From the NCBI GenBank assembly GCA_052298855.1, contig DAVZXP010000002.1, forward strand, positions 201,315 to 265,314: a DNA stretch of 64,000 bases. The letters are read 5' to 3'. Positions 41,097 to 49,491 of the stretch are shown here, piece by piece; the stretch's first letter is position 1; each line of letters begins with the position of its first letter. The notes under the pieces were generated by a model. It did not search any database and was not told where the DNA came from. It saw only the letters and a program-made list of their open reading frames with translations. This stretch comes from Fimenecus sp052298855. Lineage in GTDB: Bacteria > Bacillota > Clostridia > Oscillospirales > Acutalibacteraceae. The position numbers and the translations under genes were made by a program.

Positions 41097-41377
41097 AACG
41101 GCATTGCGCCGTAGTATACGAAATACAGATAAGCAATTACTCCTGCTTGCAAAATCATAATAACGGGAATACCTATCATAAACTTTTTGTGCTTTGTTTT
41201 GTGTCGTATTTTTTTCATTGTAATATACATTGCCAAAGAGCCGCCGAGTGCCGAAAGCAACAACAATGTTGACTCTCTTATTCGTCTTTTACCGCTTATC
41301 GCAGCCTTTTTGTCATAGACGGTTACTATTATGGAAATCAATGAAATAACAGCAAAATAAATTAAATAATAAATCAT
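41093..41377 (-). CDS. DUF1294 small membrane protein
   Basis: This protein of 94 residues has three hydrophobic segments and the DUF1294 pattern VYDKKAAISGKRRIRESTLLLLSALGGSLAMYITMKKIRHKTKHKKF (key residues YDK, RIxE, GG, HKTxxxxF). The function of the family is unknown. It is a single minus-strand gene between two plus-strand units. Confidence 0.85.
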   Translation of the reverse strand: MIYYLIYFAVISLISIIVTVYDKKAAISGKRRIRESTLLLLSALGGSLAMYITMKKIRHKTKHKKFMIGIPVIMILQAGVIAYLYFVYYGAMPL

Positions 41378-41433
41378 TTTATCACCGAATATATTATAGA
41401 GGTAATCATTTTTTGTGTCAAGAAGGTGTTAAA

Positions 41434-42648
41434 ATGCGTAGATTTATTTTGATTTTTATTGTGCTGTCTTTTTTTCTCTCATCCTGTACAAGCACAAATA
41501 TAACCGTGCCGAAGCAGGAGGAAAACAATATTAAAGGCACGGCAGAGCGTGTAAAAGCGGTATGGATAAATTATAACGAGCTTAGTATGAAATCTGAAGC
41601 CGATAAAAGTGAGAACGCTTTTAGAATCAAGGTTGAGGCGATGATGAAAAGCTGTGCAGAGTACGGCTTTAACAGAGCTTTTGTTCAAGTTCGTCCTTTT
41701 TGCGACGCTTTTTATAAATCGGAGCTTTTCCCTGCAAGCGAATATTTAAGCGGTGTTCAAGGCGAATATATCGGCTACGACGCGCTTGAGATTTTGTGTG
41801 AATATGCTCATAAGTATTCTCTGAAAATTGATGCTTGGATAAATCCTTACAGAGTATCATATAAAACCGATATTAACGCCTTATTCGAGGATAGCATTGC
41901 AAGAAAATGGTATTGTTCGAACGATAACGGCAGAAATGTAATCGTTCTTCCGAACGGTATATATTTTAATCCTGCGAAGGACGCCGTACACAAGCTGATT
42001 TTGGACGGTGTTCGGGAAATTATAAATAATTATAATGTTGACGGTATACATATGGACGATTATTTTTATCCGACGACAGACAGCACATTTGACGAAACGG
42101 AGTACGCAGAATATACAAACTCAGGCGGAAAAATGTCTTTAGACGAATGGCGGCGTGAAAATGTAAATTCCCTTGTCAGCGATATTCATACTGTTGTAAA
42201 ATCAAAGGATAAACGCTTGATTTTCAGCATAAGTCCGTCTGGTGACATTGAAAAGAATGTTTCAAATTATTATGCCGATATACCTAAATGGTGTAAGACG
42301 GGCGGTTATGTTGATTTGATAATTCCGCAGCTGTATTACGGCTTTCAAAACGAAAGCAAGCCTTTTGAGGATATATGCTTGAAATGGCTTGCACTTGAAA
42401 GAAATGAAAATGTAAGCTTGTGCGTCGGACTTGCTGTATATAAATACGGTAAAGAGGATAGATATGCAGGTGCAGGTATTTCGGAATGGCAGGAAAATGC
42501 CGATATAATTTCTCGGCAAATCAAGTTTGTCGGCTCACAAAACGAAAGCGTCGGGATTGCTTTATATTCCTATTCCTATATTTTTTCAAAAAATAATGTA
42601 AACAATTATATTTTTGAGTTACAAACAATAAAAAGTATGATACAATGA
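41434..42648 (+). CDS. GHL10 (DUF187) family lipoprotein, glycosidase-like
   Basis: The protein (404 residues) has a lipoprotein signal with FLSSC (lipidated C18). The GHL10 barrel (PF02638-type) is recognisable from VKAVWINYNELSMK, FNRAFVQVRPFCDAFYKSELFP, KIDAWINPYRVS, VDGIHMDDYFYPT and VDLIIPQLYYGFQNE. The family is thought to bind or cleave extracellular polysaccharide, in some members peptidoglycan-linked glycan; activity here is inferred. AAGAAGGTG precedes the ATG at 41434. A cell-wall amidase gene follows 30 bases later. Confidence 0.86.
   Translation: MRRFILIFIVLSFFLSSCTSTNITVPKQEENNIKGTAERVKAVWINYNELSMKSEADKSENAFRIKVEAMMKSCAEYGFNRAFVQVRPFCDAFYKSELFPASEYLSGVQGEYIGYDALEILCEYAHKYSLKIDAWINPYRVSYKTDINALFEDSIARKWYCSNDNGRNVIVLPNGIYFNPAKDAVHKLILDGVREIINNYNVDGIHMDDYFYPTTDSTFDETEYAEYTNSGGKMSLDEWRRENVNSLVSDIHTVVKSKDKRLIFSISPSGDIEKNVSNYYADIPKWCKTGGYVDLIIPQLYYGFQNESKPFEDICLKWLALERNENVSLCVGLAVYKYGKEDRYAGAGISEWQENADIISRQIKFVGSQNESVGIALYSYSYIFSKNNVNNYIFELQTIKSMIQ
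42619..42646 (+). promoter_or_regulatory. candidate promoter of the amidase gene
   Basis: TTACAA (42619-42624), a 16-bp spacer and TACAAT (42641-42646) inside the end of the GHL10 gene. Confidence 0.4.
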
Positions 42649-42678
42649 ACGTATATAAATTTTTTACGGAGCGCAGGA

Positions 42679-44646
42679 ATGAAAAAGCAGATACTTAGAA
42701 TTGCAGAAATGATGCTTTTAGCAGTCGTAACGGTCGGCATTTGTTTTGTCGGCTTAAAATACTTAAAGGAAGCACAGCCTCAACAGCCGAGAGTTGACGA
42801 AGCTGCAACATTGGCGCAGGCGATTCAAGAGGTTGCGGCAGAGGAAAAGACGCTTGTTATAACGTCTCCGACAGAAAGTAAAATTACCGTAAATGAGCCG
42901 TCTATAGTTTTTACAGGTGTTTGCAGACCGGATTTGCCGCTTACAATAAATGATATTCCGATCGAAAAGTCAGAGGACGGAAGCTTTTCGTATTCTTTGC
43001 AGTTGAACGTGGGTGAGAACACAGCTGTTATTACAAACGGCGTTGAAGCCTTTGAATTTAAGATTACATATAAATTTTCAATTATAAATTCCGTTTCTCC
43101 GAAAGGAAAGGTTTCTGTTGACGGCGGAACTGAAATCACGCTTACCGCCGAGGCTCTAAAAAACTCCGAGGTTTACGCAATGCTCGGAAAAGAGAAAATC
43201 ACAATGTCCGTTGTAGCTTGCGGCGATGTGTTCGATACTTATCAAGCTGTTTTTACTGCTCCCGCTTCTGCAACGAAATCCGTTAAGCTCGGAAAAATAA
43301 CCTTTTACGCTTCGCTTGACGGTATGAAGGACAGTATGGCGGGCGGTACAGTTATAATTAAGCCTGTTTCCTCTGCAAATGTTAATATTGAAACGGGTAG
43401 GGGCGAGGTAGTTCCTCCGAGCATTGACAGCAACGGTTTTGTAAATGTGCTGTCTCCGTATGTTGATCACCAAAAGGGAAACGCCCTGATGTGTATAGTG
43501 AATACAGACTATGCCGAGACCGTTCCCGCAAACACGGCAGATGATAAATCCAATCCCGAGTATACGCCTTTGATCAAAGGTACTGTTGACTACATAAAGA
43601 GCGAAGCTGTTTATGACAATACCGAGTATTATATTCTGCTTTCGGGAACAAAGGTTGAAAAAAAGAATGTTTCTTCATTTAACGGATATGTAATGCCGAC
43701 CAATACCGCTACGGTTTCTTCAAACGAGAAAAGCACGGCTGAAATTACAATGAATTGGAAAGTGCCGTTTTACTCTGTTTTGCGAAATCAGTCGTATTAT
43801 ACGGGATATTCGGGCAGAAAATTTAATGTTTCTTCTTTTACATCAAAATATATTGATTTTGTGTTCAAATATACCAATGCGGCGGACGGCAGCGTGAAAT
43901 TTTCAAAAAGCTCTGTTGTAAGCTCTGCCGAATGGGTAAATGTCGGTAATGACGGTACAGCTACTTTAAGAGTTTATCTTAAAAATCCCGGTAAGTTTTA
44001 CGGATATAAGGCTTACTATTCTTCTGATAACCGTCTTGTGCTGAGATTTAATGAAAAACCGCACTCAAAAGGTGCAACCGTAGTAATCGACCCGGGACAC
44101 GGAGGCAAGGACTGCGGTGCTATTGCGGTAAACGGCACTTATGAGTCAAAACTTAATTTGTCGCTTGCAATGAAGGTTAAAGCTGATTTGGAAAGCAAGG
44201 GCTTTAATGTCAAAATACTCCGTACGGGCGATACAAGCAAAACGCTTGATGAGCGTCAGGCTCTTGCAAGAAGCCAAGGCGGCGATATATTCGTTTCTCT
44301 TCACCACAATTCCTCTCCAAGCTCATCTTTAAGCGGAACAGAGGTTTATTATTACAGAGCTTATTCGAAACCGCTTGCGTCAAGTATTCACGCAAGGCTT
44401 GCCAATGAATGGCGAAGCGTTTATTCCAATAATTCTAATATGTATAACAAAGTTGTTGCACCTGACGGCGGAGTCAGATACTATCCGTTCAGGGTTACAA
44501 GAATTGAAGAGTGCCCTGCGGTGCTTGTTGAATGCGGCTATCTGTCAAATCCGACCGAATGTACGTATGCCTGCGACGATAATGTAAATTCTCGTATGGC
44601 TAAAGCAATAGCACAAGGAATTGAGGATTATTTTAATAATTTATGA
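42679..44646 (+). CDS. N-acetylmuramoyl-L-alanine amidase (Amidase_3) with long N-terminal region
   Basis: The protein (655 residues) has an N-terminal signal anchor (MMLLAVVTVGICFVGLKYL). About 450 residues of beta-rich extracellular region follow, including bacterial Ig-like stretches such as TSPTESKITVNEPSIVFTG. The C-terminal zinc amidase (about 470-655) has VVIDPGHGGKDCGA, the glutamate in YESKLNLSLAMKV, SLHHNSS and ECPAVLVECGYLSNPTEC; these hold the three zinc ligands and the catalytic glutamate. It cleaves the bond between MurNAc and the stem peptide in the cell wall. ACGGAG and a purine-rich spacer precede the ATG. Confidence 0.92.
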   Translation: MKKQILRIAEMMLLAVVTVGICFVGLKYLKEAQPQQPRVDEAATLAQAIQEVAAEEKTLVITSPTESKITVNEPSIVFTGVCRPDLPLTINDIPIEKSEDGSFSYSLQLNVGENTAVITNGVEAFEFKITYKFSIINSVSPKGKVSVDGGTEITLTAEALKNSEVYAMLGKEKITMSVVACGDVFDTYQAVFTAPASATKSVKLGKITFYASLDGMKDSMAGGTVIIKPVSSANVNIETGRGEVVPPSIDSNGFVNVLSPYVDHQKGNALMCIVNTDYAETVPANTADDKSNPEYTPLIKGTVDYIKSEAVYDNTEYYILLSGTKVEKKNVSSFNGYVMPTNTATVSSNEKSTAEITMNWKVPFYSVLRNQSYYTGYSGRKFNVSSFTSKYIDFVFKYTNAADGSVKFSKSSVVSSAEWVNVGNDGTATLRVYLKNPGKFYGYKAYYSSDNRLVLRFNEKPHSKGATVVIDPGHGGKDCGAIAVNGTYESKLNLSLAMKVKADLESKGFNVKILRTGDTSKTLDERQALARSQGGDIFVSLHHNSSPSSSLSGTEVYYYRAYSKPLASSIHARLANEWRSVYSNNSNMYNKVVAPDGGVRYYPFRVTRIEECPAVLVECGYLSNPTECTYACDDNVNSRMAKAIAQGIEDYFNNL

Positions 44647-44678
44647 TTTGTGCCGTTCGAAATATATAACCAATACAA

Positions 44679-44714
44679 AAACACCCGTAATCTCTGATGA
44701 TTACGGGTGTTTTG
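44679..44714. terminator. bidirectional terminator between the amidase and rex
   Basis: ACACCCGTAATC, a short loop and GATTACGGGTGT form a 12-bp stem flanked by A- and T-runs. Confidence 0.85.
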
Positions 44715-44726
44715 ATATGTAGGTTG

Positions 44727-45362
44727 TTATTTCAAATTGCTCACGTGATAGCTCAAGGTCATTAGGCTGTCTGAAAGGTGTACATTTTCAACGGCGACAT
44801 CCGGATGCGCCGAAGCTATGTCGTAATGGCTGAAATTCCAAAAGCCTTTTATTCCGAGAGTAATAAGCTCGTCGGTAATTTCTTTTGCATTATCGCTCGG
44901 TATACACAAAACCGCAACAACAGGGGAGTTGTCCTTACAGAAATTATACATTCCGCTTATGTGTCTTATCGGAATGTTTCTGACAAGCTGACCTGCAAGT
45001 GCTTCGTTTTTATCGAATATACCAATAAGATTAAAGCCTCTTTCCTCAAACGACATATGAGAAGCAACGGCTTTTCCGAGATTACCTGCGCCGACAAGAA
45101 TTGTTTTAACATTGTTGTCAACACCTAAAATCTTACCGATTTCCTTATAAAGCTGTTCGATATTATAGCCGTAGCCTTGCTGACCGAAGCCGCCGAAGCA
45201 GTTCAAATCCTGTCTGATTTGAGAGGCGGTAAAGCCCATTTTCTTTGACAGCTCGCCTGAAGAAATTCTGACTGTGCCGCTGTTTTTCATTTCGCCTAAA
45301 AATCTGTAATAACGAGGCAATCGTTTTATAACCGATGCAGATACGACTGTATTTTTAGCCAT
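44727..45362 (-). CDS. rex: redox-sensing transcriptional repressor Rex
   Basis: Rex (211 residues) has an N-terminal winged helix (VISASVIKRLPRYYRFL-type start, ISSGELSKKMGFTASQIRQDL), then a Rossmann domain with VGAGNLGKAVASH and the domain-swap C-terminal helix. It senses the NADH/NAD+ ratio and releases DNA when NADH is high. It is the last gene of acn-icd-rex, 9 bases after icd. Rex-like palindromes lie at the acn promoter and at the alcohol dehydrogenase promoter at 33.3 kb. Confidence 0.95.
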   Translation of the reverse strand: MAKNTVVSASVIKRLPRYYRFLGEMKNSGTVRISSGELSKKMGFTASQIRQDLNCFGGFGQQGYGYNIEQLYKEIGKILGVDNNVKTILVGAGNLGKAVASHMSFEERGFNLIGIFDKNEALAGQLVRNIPIRHISGMYNFCKDNSPVVAVLCIPSDNAKEITDELITLGIKGFWNFSHYDIASAHPDVAVENVHLSDSLMTLSYHVSNLK

Positions 45363-45371
45363 AACCTATCC

Positions 45372-46541
45372 TCACTTTGAAAGATTTTTTACGGTTTCCA
45401 TTACATAGTCACCGAACTGAGAGCAAGTAGCACCGTCTTCACGGCCTGTAATAACATATTTCTTGTCCTCAAACATACAGTAATCAAGTGCCTTTTCAAG
45501 AAGATCGGCTTTTTCCTGTTTACCGATATGTGAAAGAAGCATAACAGAAGCACGAAGCATTGAACAGGGGTCTGCATACTGTCCTCTGCCTTCTTTAATC
45601 ATTCTCGGAGCAGAGCCGTGAATAGCCTCAAACATTGCATATCTCTTACCGAGGTTAGCACTTCCTGCTGTGCCTACGCCGCCCTGGAACTCGGCAGCCT
45701 CGTCGGTAATAATATCGCCGTAAAGGTTGGGAAGAACAAACACCTTGAAGTCTTTTCTTCTCTTTTCGTCAATAAGCTTTGCTGTTGTGATGTCGATATA
45801 CCATTCATCTGTTGTGATTTCGGGATATTCCTCGCCGACCTTTTTGCAGATGTTGAGGAACTTACCGTCAGTTGTTTTGATAACATTAGCCTTGTTTATG
45901 ATTGAAACACGGTCTTTGTTATTCTTCTTTGCATATTCATATGCCATTCTTGCAATTCTTTCTGAACCTTCAGAAGTTGTAACAACAAAGTCGATAGCAA
46001 GGTCATCATCAACATTGACGCCCTTTGAGCCTACTGCATAAGCACCCTCGGTGTTCTCACGGAAAAATGTCCAGTCGATTCCCTGATCCGCAACCTTAAC
46101 GGGACGAACATTTGCGAAAAGGTCAAGCTCTTTACGCATTGCAACGTTTGCACTTTCGATGTTGGGCATACCGCTTCCTGCCTGAGGAGTGGTTGTAGGT
46201 CCTTTAAGGATAACGTGGCAGGATTTAAGCTCTGCAAGTACGTCGTCGGGGATAGCCTTCATATGCTCAATACGGTTTTCGATTGTAAGGCCGTCGATAA
46301 CCTTAAATTCTACCTTGCCTGCTTTAACCTCGTCATCAAGCATATACTCGAGGACCCTTGCCGACTCTTTTGTGATAATCGGGCCTATACCGTCGCCGCC
46401 GCAAACGCCGATGATGATTTTGTCAAGCTTATCATAGTCAATAAATTCTTTATCAGCCTTAATTCTGTCAGAACGCTCCGACTGTTCACGCACAAGAGCT
46501 TCAAACTTTTTAAGGGCTGCCTGCAAATTTTCTTCTGTCAT
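45372..46541 (-). CDS. icd: isocitrate dehydrogenase (isocitrate/isopropylmalate family)
   Basis: The enzyme (389 residues) is a beta-decarboxylating dehydrogenase: GVCGGDGIGPIITKES, GSGMPNIESANVAMRKELDLFANVRPVK (substrate site, with the serine-arginine pattern of isocitrate dehydrogenases), FFRENTEGAYA, NLYGDIITDEAAEFQGGVG and FEAIHGSAPRM. It yields 2-oxoglutarate from isocitrate. The position directly after aconitase supports isocitrate over isopropylmalate as substrate. The long N-terminus of about 40 residues before the Rossmann core is noticeable. NAD or NADP preference is not certain. Confidence 0.92.
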   Translation of the reverse strand: MTEENLQAALKKFEALVREQSERSDRIKADKEFIDYDKLDKIIIGVCGGDGIGPIITKESARVLEYMLDDEVKAGKVEFKVIDGLTIENRIEHMKAIPDDVLAELKSCHVILKGPTTTPQAGSGMPNIESANVAMRKELDLFANVRPVKVADQGIDWTFFRENTEGAYAVGSKGVNVDDDLAIDFVVTTSEGSERIARMAYEYAKKNNKDRVSIINKANVIKTTDGKFLNICKKVGEEYPEITTDEWYIDITTAKLIDEKRRKDFKVFVLPNLYGDIITDEAAEFQGGVGTAGSANLGKRYAMFEAIHGSAPRMIKEGRGQYADPCSMLRASVMLLSHIGKQEKADLLEKALDYCMFEDKKYVITGREDGATCSQFGDYVMETVKNLSK

Positions 46542-46559
46542 TATTTTGTCCTCCGTGTT

Positions 46560-48491
46560 TTATATGTTTTCTTTTGTGTAGTTAAGCAAACCGCCGTCAA
46601 CGATTATATCTTTCTGACGCTGTGAAAGGTCATATTTAAGCTCGTATTTCTCGCCCTTTGTGATGTTTTCGAGATATACCGTTTCGTTGTTGAGAATAGC
46701 GGTTCTTATATTGTTAAGAGCAAGCTCGTCGCCCTGATCGATTTTGTCATAGTCATCCGCATTTGCAAAGTTAAGCGGAAGAATACCTGCGTTTATAAGG
46801 TTTGCACAGTGAATTCTTGCGAATGACTTAGTGATAACAGCCTTAATTCCGAGATAAAGCGGAACAAGAGCAGCGTGCTCACGGGAAGAGCCTTGACCGT
46901 AGTTTGCACCGCCGATAATAAAGCCCTTACCCTCAGCCTTTGCACGCTCTGCAAACGTTTCGTCGCAAACTGCGAAGCAGAACTGTGAAAGGTGCGGAAT
47001 GTTTGAACGATAGGGGAGTATCTTTGCACCTGCGGGCATAATATGGTCTGTTGTGATGTCGTCGCCAACCTTGAGAATTGCTTTTGCCTGAATGCTTTCG
47101 GGCATTTTCTCTGTTGTCGGGAAAGGCTTGATGTTAGGGCCGTAAAGAACCTCAACCTCGTCTGCATCCTCGGGAGAAGCGGGCATCTCAACCATATTGT
47201 CGTTTACTATAAATGACTCGGGCATAAGAATATTAAGCGGTTCGCCGAGCGTTCTCGGGTCGGTAAGCTTACCTGTCAAAGCTGAAACAGCGGCAACTTC
47301 GGGGCTTACAAGATATATTCCTGCATCTTTTGTTCCCGAACGGCCGAGAAAGTTTCTGTTGAAGGTACGAAGAGAAACGCCTGCGGAGTTGGGCGACTGA
47401 CCCATACCGATACAAGGACCGCAAGCACTTTCGAGAATTCTTGCACCTGCCGAAATCATATCCGAAAGTCCGCCGTTGAGAGCGAGCATATTAAGCACCT
47501 GCTTTGAGCCGGGTGCGATTGAAAGGCTTACTGACGGGCAAACGGTTTTGCCTTTGAGAATAGCAGCAACCTTGAGCATATCCATAAGTGAGGAGTTTGT
47601 GCAAGAGCCGATACAAACCTGATCAACCTTGATTTCGCCTATATCCTTAACCTTTTTGACTCTGTCGGGCATATGTGGCATAGCAGCCATAGGCTCAAGC
47701 TCAGAAAGATTGATTTCGATTGTTTCGTCATAAACTGCATCTTCATCAGCTTTAAGCTCTGACCAATCTTCTTCTCTGCCTTGCGCCTTAAGGAAAGCCT
47801 TTGTAACGTCATCTGACGGGAATACAGAGGTGGTAGCGCCAAGCTCTGCGCCCATATTTGTAATTGTAGCTCTTTCGGGAACGGAAAGAGTTTTAACACC
47901 GTCGCCTGTATACTCGATAATCTTACCAACTCCGCCCTTAACGGTCATAATTCTCAAAACCTCAAGAATTACATCTTTAGCCGCAACATAAGGCTGTAAA
48001 GCGCCTGTAAGATGAACATTTACGATTTTGGGCATTGTAATATAATATGTTCCGCCGCCCATAGCAACTGCTACATCAAGTCCGCCTGCACCCATAGCAA
48101 GCATACCGATACCGCCGCCTGTGGGAGTGTGGCTGTCAGAACCGATAAGAGTTTTACCGGGCTTGCCGAATCTTTCAAGGTGTACCTGGTGGCAGATTCC
48201 GTTGCCGGGGCGAGAAAAACGAATTCCTCTCTTTTTAGCAACAGACTGAATAAATCTGTGGTCGTCTGCATTCTCAAAACCTGTTTGAAGCGTGTTGTGG
48301 TCGATATAAGCAACCGAAAGCTCGGTTTTAACACGCTCAATGCCCATAGCTTCAAATTCAAGATAAGCCATAGTACCGGTAGCGTCCTGTGTTAAAGTCT
48401 GATCAATTTTAAGACCGACTTCGCTTCCGACCGTCATGTCGCCGCTTACAAGGTGAGTTTTAATCAATTTTTGTGCAACTGTAAGTCCCAT
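46560..48491 (-). CDS. acnA: aconitate hydratase
   Basis: Aconitase (643 residues) isomerises citrate to isocitrate. The [4Fe-4S] ligands are visible in IGSCTNSSLMD and ACGPCIGMGQSPNS, substrate residues in GSDSHTPTGGG, and the swivel domain in GGANYGQGSSREHAALVP. The length fits the shorter aconitase type found in anaerobes rather than the 890-residue AcnA. It leads the acn-icd-rex unit; the start has AAGGAG upstream and follows a Rex-like palindrome. Confidence 0.95.
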   Translation of the reverse strand: MGLTVAQKLIKTHLVSGDMTVGSEVGLKIDQTLTQDATGTMAYLEFEAMGIERVKTELSVAYIDHNTLQTGFENADDHRFIQSVAKKRGIRFSRPGNGICHQVHLERFGKPGKTLIGSDSHTPTGGGIGMLAMGAGGLDVAVAMGGGTYYITMPKIVNVHLTGALQPYVAAKDVILEVLRIMTVKGGVGKIIEYTGDGVKTLSVPERATITNMGAELGATTSVFPSDDVTKAFLKAQGREEDWSELKADEDAVYDETIEINLSELEPMAAMPHMPDRVKKVKDIGEIKVDQVCIGSCTNSSLMDMLKVAAILKGKTVCPSVSLSIAPGSKQVLNMLALNGGLSDMISAGARILESACGPCIGMGQSPNSAGVSLRTFNRNFLGRSGTKDAGIYLVSPEVAAVSALTGKLTDPRTLGEPLNILMPESFIVNDNMVEMPASPEDADEVEVLYGPNIKPFPTTEKMPESIQAKAILKVGDDITTDHIMPAGAKILPYRSNIPHLSQFCFAVCDETFAERAKAEGKGFIIGGANYGQGSSREHAALVPLYLGIKAVITKSFARIHCANLINAGILPLNFANADDYDKIDQGDELALNNIRTAILNNETVYLENITKGEKYELKYDLSQRQKDIIVDGGLLNYTKENI

Positions 48492-48513
48492 AATTTGTTT
48501 CTCCTTATAAAAG

Positions 48514-48532
48514 TTGTTAACTTTTTTAACAA
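48514..48532. promoter_or_regulatory. Rex-like palindrome at the acn-icd-rex promoter
   Basis: TTGTTAACTTTTTTAACAA has perfect TTGTTAA and TTAACAA halves of a Rex site, but with a 5-bp gap (19 bp in all) instead of 4. It lies just downstream of the -10 box, between promoter and ribosome site, fitting repression by Rex. Confidence 0.6.
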
Positions 48533-48537
48533 AGTTA

Positions 48538-48566
48538 ATTCTATACTATAATATATAATTTGTCAA
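48538..48566 (-). promoter_or_regulatory. promoter of acn-icd-rex
   Basis: -35 TTGACA (48561-48566), 17-bp spacer and -10 TAGAAT (48538-48543) on the minus strand. Confidence 0.7.
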
Positions 48567-48617
48567 TAATTTATCAATGGTAAAAGAAAAAATTTTTTCT
48601 TAAAAAATAACTGTTTA

Positions 48618-48646
48618 TTGATATGTAACGTGTTTTATGATACAAT
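48618..48646 (+). promoter_or_regulatory. promoter of tepA
   Basis: TTGATA (48618-48623), 17-bp spacer, TACAAT (48641-48646); the transcript would start near 48653, just before the leader stem. Confidence 0.6.
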
Positions 48647-48659
48647 ATCTTGAAACAAA

Positions 48660-48706
48660 AAATAAATCTTCGTTAAAAGGTAATAATTTTAACGGAGGAT
48701 TTATTT
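48660..48706 (+). promoter_or_regulatory. leader stem that covers the tepA ribosome binding site
   Basis: The left arm 48660-48678 (AAATAAATCTTCGTTAAAA) pairs with 48687-48706 (TTTTAACGGAGGATTTATTT), with one bulge and one mismatch, around an 8-nt loop. The GGAGG ribosome site lies within the right arm, which ends at the base before the ATG. Confidence 0.65.
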
Positions 48707-49468
48707 ATGAAAAATGATATAAACGAATTTTACAAATTTCAGACAGGAACAGTTTCCGAACCCGAACAAAAGGACGAGTCTGAAGAGCACGAGCAGTCGG
48801 ATTTCCCACGGGAGCAGCAGATAGTCACAAACGGCTCGATTACCGTGTCAAAGCTCGGACATTATATCCATTGTATTACGATAATCGGTCAAATTGAGGG
48901 TCATTTTATTTTGTCGCCGCAAAACAAAACGACGAAATATGAGCATGTTATACCGCAGCTTGTCGCCGTTGAGGAAAGTGACGATATAGAAGGATTGATT
49001 GTCATTCTCAATACAGTCGGCGGTGATATTGAAGCGGGTCTTGCCATAGCAGAGCTTATCAGCGGAATGAAAACGCCCGTTGTGTCGTTGGTTCTCGGCG
49101 GAGGTCATTCAATAGGTGTGCCGCTTGCAGTTTCGGCTAAACGCTCGTTTATTGTGCCGTCGGCTACAATGACCGTCCATCCTGTGCGAATGAACGGACT
49201 TGTTTTGGGCGTTCCGCAGACCTTATCTTATTTTGATAAGATGCAGGAGAGAATTGTCAGGTTTGTCACAGCCAACTCGGGCATATCCGCAAGCCGCTTT
49301 CGTGAGCTTATGATGGATACAGGCGAGCTTGTGTTGGACGTCGGTACGGTGCTTGACGGTGAGTCAGCCGTAAAAGAGGGTCTTATTGACGAACTTGGAG
49401 GACTTTCGGATGCGCTTGACTATTTGTACGGACTGATTCTTGATAAAAACGAAAAAGATGTAAATTGA
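48707..49468 (+). CDS. tepA: ClpP-class serine protease TepA (YmfB)
   Basis: The protein (253 residues) is a ClpP/crotonase-fold protease of the TepA type. After an acidic N-terminus it has LIVILNTVGGDIEAGLAIAEL, the nucleophile S135 in GGGHSIGVPLAVSA and H158 in MTVHPVRM. In Bacillus TepA is a membrane-associated peptidase implicated in protein secretion and sporulation. The order tepA then ftsK/spoIIIE is the same as in Bacillus (ymfB-spoIIIE) and supports the call. A leader stem may limit its translation. Confidence 0.88.
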   Translation: MKNDINEFYKFQTGTVSEPEQKDESEEHEQSDFPREQQIVTNGSITVSKLGHYIHCITIIGQIEGHFILSPQNKTTKYEHVIPQLVAVEESDDIEGLIVILNTVGGDIEAGLAIAELISGMKTPVVSLVLGGGHSIGVPLAVSAKRSFIVPSATMTVHPVRMNGLVLGVPQTLSYFDKMQERIVRFVTANSGISASRFRELMMDTGELVLDVGTVLDGESAVKEGLIDELGGLSDALDYLYGLILDKNEKDVN

Positions 49469-49491
49469 TTTTAATTCTCGGAGGAAGAAAA

